A stretch of DNA of 64,000 bases, from positions 434,001 through 498,000 of the forward strand of contig JADJTR010000012.1 of NCBI GenBank assembly GCA_016711085.1, written 5' to 3'. The notes below the pieces were generated by a model, which ran no database searches, was not told where the DNA came from, and saw only the letters and a program-made list of their open reading frames with translations. A program made the position numbers and the translations under genes. Position 1 is the stretch's first letter, and the number at the start of each line of letters is the position of its first letter. The DNA is from Phyllobacteriaceae bacterium (GTDB taxonomy: Bacteria; Pseudomonadota; Alphaproteobacteria; Rhizobiales; Rhizobiaceae). Of the stretch, positions 53,339-62,182 are shown piece after piece.

Positions 53339-54493
53339 ATGCAAACGCTGCCCGATCATGCCTTGAAGCCGTTTTTCGAGAATGGCGCCGCGCTTGCCAA
53401 CGCCATCCTCGATGGCGGCATGCATCGCGTCGACGAGCAGCGCCGGCGCGGCCGCGCCTCGGCGATCAACCCGTCGGGACGCTTCGAGGTCCATACCCGC
53501 CACATCCATGACGATGGCTGGCAAAGCTTCGAAGACCTGCCGGCGTTTCGCACCGAGGTGCAAGTCGAGCGGCCGAAAACGATCATCACCCGCAACGATT
53601 CGCCCGATATTTCCTTCGACCGCTCGATCAATCCGTATCGCGGCTGCGAGCATGGCTGCGTCTATTGCTTCGCCCGGCCGACGCACGCCTATATGGGCCT
53701 GTCGGCGGGCCTCGATTTCGAATCGAAGCTGTTCGCCAAGCCGGACGCGGCTCGCCTGCTCGAACGCGAATTGGCGCGCGACGGCTACCAGCCGCGCACC
53801 ATCGCCATCGGCACCAACACCGATCCCTACCAGCCGATCGAGAAGGATTGGCGCATCATGCGCGAAATCCTCGAAGTGCTGGAAGCGCACGATCATCCGG
53901 TCGGCATCGTCACCAAATCGGCGCTGGTGATGCGCGACATCGACATCCTGTCGCGCATGGCCGAAAAGGGCCTCGCCAAGGTGGCCCTGTCGATCACGAC
54001 GCTCGACAGCAAGCTGGCGCGCTCGATGGAGCCGCGCGCGGCGACGCCGGCCCGGCGGCTGGAGGCGATACGCGCCCTGGCGGGGGCCGGCATTCCGGTG
54101 TCGGCCATGGTCGCGCCGGTCATTCCCGGGCTCAACGACCACGAGATCGAGCGCATTCTCGATTCGGCCCGCGCCGCCCGCGCGCGCGAGGCCGGCTACA
54201 TCCTGCTGCGCCTGCCGCTGGAGGTGAGCCTCGTCTTCAAGGAATGGCTGCTGCGCCATTGCCCGGACCGTTACCGCCATGTCGTGGCGCTGATCCGCTC
54301 GATGCGCGGCGGCAAGGACTATGACGCCGAGTTTGGCAAGCGCATGAAGGGTGCCGGTCCCTATGCCTGGCAGATCAGCCGGCGCTTCGAGATCGCTGCC
54401 GGCCGCCTCGGCCTCAATCTCGACAAGACGGTGCTGCGCACCGATCTGTTCCGCCGTCCGGCGCAGGCCGGTCAGCAATTGATGCTGTTGTAG
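53339..54493 (+). CDS. PA0069-family radical SAM protein (spore photoproduct lyase-like)
   Basis: 384-residue radical SAM enzyme with its cluster motif C103-x3-C107-x2-C110 (RGCEHGCVYCFARPTH), preceded by NPYRG. The barrel continues with GTNTDPYQPIEKDW and TLDSKLARSMEPRA. The group is related to SplB, which repairs spore photoproduct, and the SOS box before it supports a DNA-repair role, though its true substrate is unknown. Stands alone between the glycosyltransferase-like gene and rnhB. Confidence 0.92.
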   Translation: MQTLPDHALKPFFENGAALANAILDGGMHRVDEQRRRGRASAINPSGRFEVHTRHIHDDGWQSFEDLPAFRTEVQVERPKTIITRNDSPDISFDRSINPYRGCEHGCVYCFARPTHAYMGLSAGLDFESKLFAKPDAARLLERELARDGYQPRTIAIGTNTDPYQPIEKDWRIMREILEVLEAHDHPVGIVTKSALVMRDIDILSRMAEKGLAKVALSITTLDSKLARSMEPRAATPARRLEAIRALAGAGIPVSAMVAPVIPGLNDHEIERILDSARAARAREAGYILLRLPLEVSLVFKEWLLRHCPDRYRHVVALIRSMRGGKDYDAEFGKRMKGAGPYAWQISRRFEIAAGRLGLNLDKTVLRTDLFRRPAQAGQQLMLL

Positions 54494-54612
54494 TTTTTCT
54501 CTCCGTCCGGTCTCCCCCGCACCCCGACCGGACGCGACCCGCCCTGCCCCGCGCACCCCGGCGACGGCAGGGCCTTGCGGAGAACCGGGACGCGCGCGAC
54601 AGTCGCCGCACG

Positions 54613-55260
54613 ATGTCGCGCCGTTCCGGTTCTCCCCTTTTGTTCGACCTGCCTGTCCGTCCGGATTTTTCCGAAGAGCGCCGCCTGGCGCGAGCCGGGC
54701 GCGGCGCGGTTTGCGGCGTCGACGAGGCCGGCCGCGGGCCGCTGGCCGGGCCGGTGGTGGCCGCCGCCGTCATACTCGATGGCGCCAACCTCCCGGACGG
54801 CCTCGACGATTCCAAACGGCTGAGCGAGGCGGCGCGGGAGAAGGCATTCGCCTCCATCCTCGACAAAGCCCGCGCGATCGCTTTCGCCTCGATCGGCGCG
54901 GAAGGCGTCGACGGGTCCGATATCCGCAAGGCGAGCCTCAAGGCCATGCGCCGCGCCGTCATGGCGCTGGCGGCGGCGCCGGATTTCGCGCTGGTCGACG
55001 GGCGCGACGAACCGCCGGGCCTGCCCTGCCCAGCCCGCGCCCTGATCAAGGGCGACCAGCGCTCGCTGTCGATCGCCGCCGCGTCGATTGTCGCCAAGGT
55101 CATGCGCGACCGCATGATGGATGCGGCCGGCGCGCGTTGGCCGGGGTGGGGATTTGAAAGCCACAAGGGCTATGGCTCGGCGCGCCATCTTGCCGCGATT
55201 GGGCGAAACGGTGGGATTGCGCGTCTGCACCGTTTCAGTTTCGCCCCGCTCAAGCGCTGA
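54613..55260 (+). CDS. rnhB: Ribonuclease HII
   Basis: Removes RNA from RNA-DNA hybrids and single ribonucleotides in DNA. The catalytic acids are in VCGVDEAGRGPLAGPVV and in DFALVDGRDEP; the C-terminal AASIVAKVMRDRMM and HKGYGSARH are typical. 215 residues. It is about 120 bp after the radical SAM gene and convergent with atpF. Confidence 0.95.
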   Translation: MSRRSGSPLLFDLPVRPDFSEERRLARAGRGAVCGVDEAGRGPLAGPVVAAAVILDGANLPDGLDDSKRLSEAAREKAFASILDKARAIAFASIGAEGVDGSDIRKASLKAMRRAVMALAAAPDFALVDGRDEPPGLPCPARALIKGDQRSLSIAAASIVAKVMRDRMMDAAGARWPGWGFESHKGYGSARHLAAIGRNGGIARLHRFSFAPLKR

Positions 55261-55268
55261 AAGGACAA

Positions 55269-55286
55269 CGCCGCCCGAAGGCGGCG
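55269..55286. terminator. Hairpin between rnhB and atpF
   Basis: CGCCGCC, loop CGAA, GGCGGCG is a perfect 7-bp stem in the 48-bp gap between convergent stops. On the minus strand it is TTCG-looped and followed by TTGTCCTTTC, a fair terminator for the atp operon; it could also serve rnhB. A second perfect palindrome (ATCCCGGCTCA and complement) at 55301-55324 overlaps the atpF stop. Confidence 0.6.
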
Positions 55287-55308
55287 CCAATTCCGGCAGG
55301 ATCCCGGC

Positions 55309-55800
55309 TCAGTTGAGCCGGGATTTCACCGCGACGATCGATTCCTTGAACAGATCGGCGGCGGCCGCGCCGCCGGCCTTTTCGGCAAGGATCCTGCGCG
55401 CTGCCTCAATCGCGATATCGACCGCGGCGGAGCGCACTTCGGCCACCGCGTCGCGCTCGGCCTGGGCGATTTTCAGTTCGGCCATGGCGGTGCGGCGCTT
55501 GATCGTTTCGGCCGATTTCGTCCTGGCGTCCTCGACGATCGCGGCGGCGTCGCGGCGCGCATGGGCGACGATATCGCCGGCCTCGGCTTCCGCCTCCTTG
55601 CGCTTCTTCTGGTACTCGGCAAGCAGCGCCTGCGCCTCCTCGCGCAGCTTGCGGGCGTCGTCGAGATCCTTGCGGATACGCTCGGCGCGGCTGTCGAGCG
55701 CTCCGGTCAGCATTTTCGGCACGCCCATTTTCATCAGCAGGCCGAGGAAGATGAGAAGCGAAACGAAGACCCAGAGGGTCGCCATGCTGGTGGCGTTCAT
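55309..55800 (-). CDS. atpF: ATP synthase F0 subunit b
   Basis: Peripheral-stalk subunit that holds F1 against F0. One N-terminal membrane helix (about 7-25) leads into a long charged coiled coil (DSRAERIRKDLDDARKLREEA, then YQKKRKEAEAEAGDI). 163 residues. Last gene of the atpI-atpB-atpE-atpG-atpF operon; it starts ten bases after the b' gene. Confidence 0.95.
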   Translation of the reverse strand: MNATSMATLWVFVSLLIFLGLLMKMGVPKMLTGALDSRAERIRKDLDDARKLREEAQALLAEYQKKRKEAEAEAGDIVAHARRDAAAIVEDARTKSAETIKRRTAMAELKIAQAERDAVAEVRSAAVDIAIEAARRILAEKAGGAAAADLFKESIVAVKSRLN

Positions 55801-55810
55801 GTCGGCGTCC

Positions 55811-56425
55811 TCACCTGGTCAAAGCGGCCTTGACGGCCTTTTCAATGTCGGCCTTGCTCACCGCGCCGCCAACCAGCGACTTGACGATGCCTTCGGCGGC
55901 GTCGACGGCGATGCCGCCGACATCGGCCATCGCCTTGGCCTTTGAGGCGGCGATGGCCTTTTCCGACTGGACGACCTTGGCCGAAACCTCGGCTTCGGCG
56001 CGGGCGCGTTCGGCGTCGGCGTCGGCTTTGGCTTCGTCGCGGGCCTTCTGGCCGATGGCGGCGGCGTTGCGGCGGGCCTCGGCCAGCGCCTGCTCGTAGG
56101 CGGCGGACGCCGCCTCGCTTTCGCCTTTCAGCCGATTGGCCTCGGCCAGATCACCGGAAATGCGGTTGTTGCGGTCGTCGATGATCTTGCCGACGCGCGG
56201 CAGCGCGACGCGCGACATCAGCATGTAAAGCAGGCCGAAAGCGATCGTCAGCCACAGAAGCTGCGACGGGAAGGTTGTCAGATCGAACGGCGGAAACGCC
56301 CCGTGGGCTTCCGCGCCGTGACCGGCCTCCGTCGTCGCCGTCGTGGCGTGGCCGGCGTCGGCCGGTTGGGCCGCGCCTTCGGCCGCCGCTGCGGCTTCGC
56401 CATGTGTTTCAGTCGTGTTCGCCAC
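55811..56425 (-). CDS. atpG: ATP synthase F0 subunit b'
   Basis: Second, diverged stalk subunit, typical of photosynthetic bacteria and alphaproteobacteria, pairing with b as a heterodimer. After an Ala/Thr/His-rich start comes one membrane helix (about 51-70, TTFPSQLLWLTIAFGLLYML) and a coiled coil (IIDDRNNRISGDLAEANRLKG). The GTG at 56425 with GGGAG upstream is chosen over a TTG at 56431. 204 residues. Confidence 0.93.
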   Translation of the reverse strand: MANTTETHGEAAAAAEGAAQPADAGHATTATTEAGHGAEAHGAFPPFDLTTFPSQLLWLTIAFGLLYMLMSRVALPRVGKIIDDRNNRISGDLAEANRLKGESEAASAAYEQALAEARRNAAAIGQKARDEAKADADAERARAEAEVSAKVVQSEKAIAASKAKAMADVGGIAVDAAEGIVKSLVGGAVSKADIEKAVKAALTR

Positions 56426-56503
56426 GATCAAAGCTCCCGTATCGACCGGTCAGTCGCGCCGCCGCCCTTGCGGACGGCGGCAGGCGCAGTTCGTCGCGCT
56501 GGA

Positions 56504-56731
56504 TCAGACGACGAAGATCAGCAGCAGGGCGACGACGAGCGAGAAGATGCCGAGACCTTCCGCCAGCGCCGCGCCGATCAGCGCGTTGGTGAACTGGCCC
56601 TGGGCCGCGGAGGGATTGCGCAGCGCGCCGGCAAGGAAGTTGCCGAAAATCGTGCCGACGCCAATGCCCGCGCCGCCCATGCCGATGCAAGCGATGCCGG
56701 CGCCGATCAGTTTTGCAGCTTCAGCTTCCAT
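56504..56731 (-). CDS. atpE: ATP synthase F0 subunit c
   Basis: Ring proteolipid that carries protons. Two membrane helices in a 75-residue hairpin: a glycine-rich first (GAGIACIGMGGAGIGVGTIFG), a loop with RNP (ALRNPSAAQGQ), and a second holding the proton-binding Glu in ALAEGLGIF. No sodium-type ligands are seen, so it is proton-coupled. Confidence 0.96.
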   Translation of the reverse strand: MEAEAAKLIGAGIACIGMGGAGIGVGTIFGNFLAGALRNPSAAQGQFTNALIGAALAEGLGIFSLVVALLLIFVV

Positions 56732-56798
56732 TTTATCTCTCCTTGGAATTGGAAACCAGATTCATGCGATCCGGAACGGAATGCGCCGGACGAACTCT

Positions 56799-57566
56799 TC
56801 AGTGATGCGGATGCAGGGCATCCTTCAGATAAACACAGGTCAGCACCGCGAAAACGAAAGCCTGAAGCGCGGCGACGAGGAATTCGAGCGCGGTGATCGC
56901 CACCGTCATCAGCAACGGGCCGATGGCGCCGATCCAGCCGCCGATGCCGAGGCCGGCCAGGCCGACGATGAAGCCGGCGAACACCTTCAACACGATGTGG
57001 CCGGCCAGCATGTTGCCGAACAGTCGCAGCGACAGCGACACCGGACGGGCGAGGAAGGAAATGATCTCGATCAGCGAGATGAACGGCAGCAGCGCGCCGG
57101 GCACGCCGTGGGGAACGAACAAGCTGAGAAAACCGACGCCGTTCTTGGCGAAACCGACGACCACGACCATCAGGATGATGAACACCGCCAACGCGCCGGT
57201 GATGACCAACTGGCTGGTGACCGTGAAGAAATACGGGATCAGGCCGAGGAAGTTGGTGAACAGGACGAAGGCGAACAACGAGAAGATGAAGGGGAAAAAG
57301 GCCATGCCTTCTTCGCCGAGCGTCTGGTGAACCAGATTGCGAATGAAGGAATACAGCTCCTCGGCGACCGATTGCAGGCGGCCGGGAACCATCGAACGGC
57401 TCGACGAGCCGAAATAGAGCAGGGCGAACACCAGCCCGACCGCGACGAACATGAACAGCGCCGAATTGGTGAAGGCGAACTTCATCCCGCCGAACGTGCC
57501 CAGATCGAACAGGTCGTTGATATGGAACTGGTGGATCGGATCGACGCGATCTTCTGCGGCTGCCAC
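56799..57566 (-). CDS. atpB: ATP synthase F0 subunit a
   Basis: Membrane stator with the two proton half-channels. PIHQFHI near the N-terminus is typical, and the essential Arg lies in LSLRLFGNMLAGH. The second half has ALEFLVAALQAFVFAVLTCVYL. The GTG at 57566, six bases from GGGGAA, gives 255 residues and excludes a second GTG at 57572. Confidence 0.95.
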   Translation of the reverse strand: MAAAEDRVDPIHQFHINDLFDLGTFGGMKFAFTNSALFMFVAVGLVFALLYFGSSSRSMVPGRLQSVAEELYSFIRNLVHQTLGEEGMAFFPFIFSLFAFVLFTNFLGLIPYFFTVTSQLVITGALAVFIILMVVVVGFAKNGVGFLSLFVPHGVPGALLPFISLIEIISFLARPVSLSLRLFGNMLAGHIVLKVFAGFIVGLAGLGIGGWIGAIGPLLMTVAITALEFLVAALQAFVFAVLTCVYLKDALHPHH

Positions 57567-57618
57567 GTTCACTTCCCCGATACGCGCCGATGGCGCCTGT
57601 GTCTGTTGCCGACGCCGG

Positions 57619-58005
57619 TCAGGCGTCTTCGTCCTCGTCGCCGGCGGGCATGTCCTGGCCCACCGGAACGCCGGCCTGCGCCGCCTTGGCGACACGGACC
57701 ATGTTTGTCAAGGCGGCGGCGAAACCGAGCAGCAGGAACACGATCATGGCGATCGGCTTCGTTCCCAGCGCCCAGTCGATGCCCCAGCCAATGAGCCCGC
57801 CGACCAGAACCCCGGCGACGAACTCGCTGGCGAACCGGAACACCAGGGCGGCATTGCCCGTGTCCACGGCCGGCGCGTCCTTCACCGCCTGTTCGCGCTT
57901 CTCGTCGTCGAGCTTCTGCGACAGACGCTCCAGACGGCGCGCCAATTCGCCGTCATCGGGACCGCCGCCATCGGCGCTGCCGGGAAGTTTCGGCTCCCTG
58001 GCCAT
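57619..58005 (-). CDS. atpI: AtpI, F0F1 assembly protein
   Basis: Membrane protein of 128 residues thought to help build the c ring. A charged N-terminus (LERLSQKLDDEKREQAV) is followed by two membrane helices (about 58-78 and 85-103, FVAGVLVGGLIGWGIDWAL and MIVFLLLGFAAALTNMVRV). It is first in the operon behind a strong promoter. Confidence 0.9.
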   Translation of the reverse strand: MAREPKLPGSADGGGPDDGELARRLERLSQKLDDEKREQAVKDAPAVDTGNAALVFRFASEFVAGVLVGGLIGWGIDWALGTKPIAMIVFLLLGFAAALTNMVRVAKAAQAGVPVGQDMPAGDEDEDA

Positions 58006-58060
58006 CGCGTCAGCTCCATTCCAGCGAAAACGGCGGGGATACCCCCTCGAATGCGGCCGC

Positions 58061-58089
58061 AACATAGTTTTGGGGCGCGGCCTAGTCAA
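58061..58089 (-). promoter_or_regulatory. Sigma-70 promoter of the atp operon
   Basis: On the minus strand TTGACT and TATGTT are separated by exactly 17 bp, close to consensus. The predicted transcript would start near 58053, about 48 bases before the atpI ATG. It is the best promoter I can see in the window. Confidence 0.7.
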
Positions 58090-58219
58090 GGCGGGCGCGG
58101 GACCGGAGGGGAAACAAATAACTACAGCAATATCAATAATTTGCAGATGTGCGACACTACGTCTTCGGACTTGGCCGCCCGCCTTGCTGCCGGGCGCGCG
58201 ATTCACGGGCGCCGGCGCG

Positions 58220-59425
58220 TCAGCTCCAGCCGCCGCCATAGGTGCGGTAGAATATGTGCTGGCCTATCTTTTTCATGCGCTCCATGGTGCGGGCCCAGCG
58301 CGGCCGCACATAGGTCGCGTGATAGTGCGTCGACGAGCCGACTTCGCTGATGAAAATGGTTCCGTCGGTGACGGCGCGGGCGATGCGCTCGGCGGCGATC
58401 CAGTGCTCGGGGCTGGCGACGCGATCCTTGAGGCCATCGCAGGCGAAGGAAAACTGGCAGGCATTGCGCCATTTTTCGTTCTGGTAGACGACGCCGCAGA
58501 TCGAGCGGGGATAGGTCGGATTGCGCACGCGATTGAGAATGACCTGGCCGACGGCCGCCTGGCCAAGCTCCGATTCGCCGCGCGCCTCGAAATAGATGCC
58601 GGCGGCGAGGCAGCGTTGCTCCTGCGTCGACCATGCCGATTTCGGCAGCGGATTGTTCATCCAGGCATGATCGCCTTCGGCAAGCGGCAATCCGCCTTTG
58701 CTTGCCTTTTCCGCCTCTTCGCCGAGCAGGGCGGCGAAAGGCGAGATGGCGGCGTAGTCGGTTGTCGCGGCGTAGCCGAGCAATTGGCCGGAAGGATCGC
58801 CCTTGACGATGGCGGCGAGCATGACCGTCTGGTCCGGTTCGGCCGCTTTCGACTTGCGTGCGTGAAAGGCGGAAGCAACCTCGACTTCGCGCCCCTGGAA
58901 GGTCGCTTTGGCAAAAGTCATCGCCGCCGCGCCGTCGAGGCCGCGGCGCAGGATCGACGAAGTGCGCTGGAAAATCGAACCGGCGTTGAAGGCTTTCGGC
59001 GGCGCCACGGGGGCGACGTTGACAATGCGCCCCTGTTTCGCCGCGCGGGTGATGCGCTGTTCGTCGGGAGTGGCGCTCAAAATCGCCTTGCCGGTGAAGG
59101 CGACATCGCCAATGCCGGCGCCGGATATCGATCCGGTCAGCGTGTCGTCGGCGAACGGCATTTCGGCGCGATGGACGGAACCGGCGGCGGCGCTCTTGAC
59201 CACCGTCGTCCATTGCGGCCGGACGGTGTCGATGCCGGTGACGAGGCCGGCCATGTCCTGCAGCGCGACCGATGTCGGCGTCGCCGCCCAGAGGGCAAGC
59301 CCGAGAACGACGGACGAAGCGGGAAAAGGGTTTGCGCCATGGCTCAACAGCCGGCGCAACGACCAGGAAAAACGCAAGAGGCACACTCCGCACGCAACAC
59401 ACTGACGTGGCGGAGAATGAAGCAT
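58220..59425 (-). CDS. SleB-type cell wall hydrolase
   Basis: 401 residues. The Hydrolase_2 domain is C-terminal (about 265-400): CLAAGIYFEARGES with the catalytic Glu, GQAAVGQVILNRVRNPTYP, CGVVYQ and STHYHATYVRP. The N-terminal half is Ala/Thr-rich, with a hydrophobic anchor near residues 35-55. SleB cuts spore cortex in Bacillus; in alphaproteobacteria it is a vegetative lytic transglycosylase or amidase. Follows der by 27 bp on the same strand, with a small AACCTT-AAGGTT hairpin (59427-59442) in the gap. Confidence 0.9.
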   Translation of the reverse strand: MLHSPPRQCVACGVCLLRFSWSLRRLLSHGANPFPASSVVLGLALWAATPTSVALQDMAGLVTGIDTVRPQWTTVVKSAAAGSVHRAEMPFADDTLTGSISGAGIGDVAFTGKAILSATPDEQRITRAAKQGRIVNVAPVAPPKAFNAGSIFQRTSSILRRGLDGAAAMTFAKATFQGREVEVASAFHARKSKAAEPDQTVMLAAIVKGDPSGQLLGYAATTDYAAISPFAALLGEEAEKASKGGLPLAEGDHAWMNNPLPKSAWSTQEQRCLAAGIYFEARGESELGQAAVGQVILNRVRNPTYPRSICGVVYQNEKWRNACQFSFACDGLKDRVASPEHWIAAERIARAVTDGTIFISEVGSSTHYHATYVRPRWARTMERMKKIGQHIFYRTYGGGWS

Positions 59426-59452
59426 TAACCTTGATAAAGGTTTAAGCCGGCG

Positions 59453-60877
59453 TCATCCCTTCTTGCGGGCGCGACCCGCATAGGGATTGTCGCCGGCGCG
59501 CAGGAACATGCGGATCGGCACGCCTGGCATGTCGAACGAGGCGCGCAACTCGTTGACGAGATAACGCGTGTAGCTTTCCGGCATGGCGTCGGGTCGCGAG
59601 CACGACACGACGAAGCCTGGCGGCCGGGTCTTCGCCTGCGTGATGTAGCGCAGCTTGAGCCGCCGCCCAGATACGGCCGGCGGCGGATGGGCGGCGAGAA
59701 CCGCGCCGAGCCAGCGGTTGAGCTTGCCGGTCGAAATGCGGCGATTCCACACCCGGTGCGCCGCGACAACCGCTTCGAGCAGGCGGTCGAGCCCCTTGCC
59801 GGTTTCGGCCGAGATCGGCACCGACAGGCAGCCGCGAATTTGCGGCAACAAGCGATCGGCCGTTTCGCGCAACTCCCGCAACCGCGCCTGCGGATCTTCC
59901 ACCAGATCCCATTTGGAAAAGGCGATGACGGCGGCGCGACCTTCGCGCACGACGAAATCGGCGATCTGCAGATCCTGCTTCTCGAAGGGAATGGTGGCGT
60001 CGAACAGCAGCACCACGACTTCGGCGAAACGGATGGCGCGCAGCGCGTCGGCGACGGCGAGCCTTTCGATTTTGGCCTGAACCCGCGCCTTGCGGCGCAT
60101 GCCGGCGGTGTCGAACAGGCGCACCCGGCGGCCGCGCCATTCCCAATCGACCGAAATGGAATCGCGGGTGATGCCGGCTTCGGGGCCGGTCAGCATGCGG
60201 TCTTCGCCGATCAATGCATTGACGAGCGTCGACTTGCCGGCATTCGGGCGGCCGACGACCGCCACCTGCAGAGGCTTGCTCTCGTCGTATTCCGGCTCGT
60301 CTTCTGCGTCGGGATCGACGATGGCCTCGCCCGGACCGGGGAGGAAATCGCCACCGTCATCGTCTTCCTCATCAAGATCGATGGTTCCGGCGGCGGCGGC
60401 GATGGCGTCGCGAAGATCGGATAGGCCCAGACCATGCTCGGCCGAAAACGCCAGCGGCTGGCCGAGCCCGAGCGACCAGGCGTCAACCGCGCCCGCCTCG
60501 CCGGCGCGCGATTCCGCCTTGTTGGCGACCAGCACGACCTTCTTGCCGGCCTTGCGCACCAGCGCGGCGAATTCCTCGTCGGCCGGCAGAACCCCGGCGC
60601 GCGCATCGATCAGGAACAGGACGACATCGGCGTCGGCGATCGCCGCCTCGGTCTGGCGGCGCATGCGCGTCTCCAGCGCATCGGGTCCGGCGATTTCGAG
60701 GCCGGCGGTATCGATGACCTTGAAGCGCAAATCCTGGAGTTTGGCGTCGTGTTCGCGCCGGTCGCGGGTGACGCCGGGCGTATCGTCGACGAGCGCGAGG
60801 CGCTTGCCGACGAGGCGATTGAACAGGGTCGACTTGCCGACATTGGGCCGGCCGACGATGGCGACGGTGAAGGCCAT
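59453..60877 (-). CDS. der: GTPase Der (EngA)
   Basis: Double GTPase needed for 50S ribosome assembly. Two G domains are complete: GRPNVGKST at the N-terminus and GRPNAGKST near residue 210, with DTAGLE and DTAGMRRKA switch II motifs, an acidic linker (DEEDDDGGD) between, and a KH-like C-terminus (KLRYITQAKTRPPGFV). 474 residues. The TPR gene before it is a standard neighbour. Confidence 0.97.
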   Translation of the reverse strand: MAFTVAIVGRPNVGKSTLFNRLVGKRLALVDDTPGVTRDRREHDAKLQDLRFKVIDTAGLEIAGPDALETRMRRQTEAAIADADVVLFLIDARAGVLPADEEFAALVRKAGKKVVLVANKAESRAGEAGAVDAWSLGLGQPLAFSAEHGLGLSDLRDAIAAAAGTIDLDEEDDDGGDFLPGPGEAIVDPDAEDEPEYDESKPLQVAVVGRPNAGKSTLVNALIGEDRMLTGPEAGITRDSISVDWEWRGRRVRLFDTAGMRRKARVQAKIERLAVADALRAIRFAEVVVLLFDATIPFEKQDLQIADFVVREGRAAVIAFSKWDLVEDPQARLRELRETADRLLPQIRGCLSVPISAETGKGLDRLLEAVVAAHRVWNRRISTGKLNRWLGAVLAAHPPPAVSGRRLKLRYITQAKTRPPGFVVSCSRPDAMPESYTRYLVNELRASFDMPGVPIRMFLRAGDNPYAGRARKKG

Positions 60878-60883
60878 GGCGGC

Positions 60884-61538
60884 TCAGGACCCGCCGAGCA
60901 ATTCGGTCATCAAGCGGGCGCGTTGGCGGGCGTTTTGCGGGGCTTGTTCGTCATCGGCGATCTGCTTGAACAGCGTCGACGCATCGGCGGCGCGGCCTTC
61001 CTTCCAGGCGGCCAGACCAAGCGCCTCGCGCGCCGCGTGGCGCAGCGGATTGGCATCGGCCGACATCGCCTCGGCGCGGGCGGCGACATCGGCGGCGGAT
61101 CCGGAATCGACGAGCAGATAAGCGGCGCGCAAACGCGCCATGTCCTGGATCGAGGCCGGCACGGCATTGTCGGCGGCAACCGCATCGAGCGCGGCGACGG
61201 CGGCGGTCTTGTCGCCCTTGTCGGCGAGCAGCGTCGCGGCGCGCAGGCGCGCCAGCACCGGATAGGCGCCGTATCCGGATTTTTCCAGTTCCTCCAACGT
61301 CTTGGCGGCGGCGTCCGTCTCGCCCTTGTTCGCCTGGTCGAGCGCCTGGGCTGAACAGGTCGCCGGAGGCATTGGCGCGCGACCGGGTCCAGTAATCCCA
61401 GGCGGTCCAGCCGGCCGTCGCCAGCACGATGGCGAGCGCCGCGCCGACGATATGGACGCCGTAGGCGTTCCACAGTTTCTTCAGCGTGTCCTCGCGAAGC
61501 TCTTCGTCGACTTCGCGAATGAAACTGTCGTCCGACAT
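60884..61538 (-). pseudogene. YfgM-like TPR membrane protein, frameshifted
   Basis: Relatives of this gene precede der in many proteobacteria and assist envelope protein folding. The first frame (from 61538) gives MSDDSFIREVDEELREDTLK, a membrane helix (about 28-48) and ASGDLF; the remaining TPR part (SAQALDQANKGETDAAAKTL to the stop at 60884) is in another frame. One base appears lost at 61350/61351. Joined, the product would be about 217 residues, a normal size. Either a sequencing indel or a broken gene. Confidence 0.8.
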
Positions 61539-61615
61539 CTAAAACCCCGTCCGGCCTTTGGCCGCGTTGTGGTTTCGCCAGCGTTTAGGCGGAAATCACG
61601 GCAAAGGGAAGCGCT

Positions 61616-62182
61616 TCAGAGCGGCGCGACGCCGAACAGCCAGGAATGGGCCCACAACAGGAAAACGAGATAGAGCGCCAGACCTACGACCACGGCGAAA
61701 ACATCGTCGCGCCACGATCCGGAAATCTGCGGCGTCGCCGGACGGCGACCGACGGCAATGCGATTGGCGACCGCCCAGACGAGAAACGAGCCGAACAACA
61801 GCACCGAGGCCAGATCGCCATTGGCGAGCAAATGGCCGAACGCCCACAGCTTGGTCGAGACCAGCATCGGGTGCTTGACAGCGCGCTTGATCATGCCCGC
61901 CGGCCGTTGGTTCGTGCCCATGACGATGAAGGCGATCAGCATGATGGTGGCGTTGACATGCTTCATCCATACCGGCGGCTCGTAGAGCAGCGCCGCATCG
62001 GCGCGCGCCAGCGAATAGCCCCAGATCAACAGGACAAGGCCGACGAGCGCGGCGGCGGAGTAAGCTCCCTTCCACGGCCCCTCGCCCATCTTCGCGTATT
62101 GCGCATCGCGCCAGGCCGGCGCGATCATGCGCAGGGAGTGGATACCGAGAAACAGGATCAGTCCGAGGATCAAAACGGTCAC
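61616..62182 (-). CDS. NnrU-family membrane protein
   Basis: 188 residues with about five membrane helices. NnrU-type motifs: ILFLGIHSLRMIAPAW, GYSLARADAALLYEPP, VKHPMLVSTKLWAFGHLLANGD and LLFGSFLVWAVANR. NnrU is linked to nitrite/nitric-oxide metabolism in some species; others relate the fold to isoprenylcysteine methyltransferases. The GTG at 62182 has GAGGGAACC upstream; frames that run through the G/C block to 63262 or further are not credible. Confidence 0.88.
   Translation of the reverse strand: MTVLILGLILFLGIHSLRMIAPAWRDAQYAKMGEGPWKGAYSAAALVGLVLLIWGYSLARADAALLYEPPVWMKHVNATIMLIAFIVMGTNQRPAGMIKRAVKHPMLVSTKLWAFGHLLANGDLASVLLFGSFLVWAVANRIAVGRRPATPQISGSWRDDVFAVVVGLALYLVFLLWAHSWLFGVAPL

Noticed and set aside
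59427..59442. CtrA-type TTAA site between der and the SleB gene
   Set aside because: The two TTAA parts are not seven bases apart; the sequence is a small AACCTT/AAGGTT hairpin.
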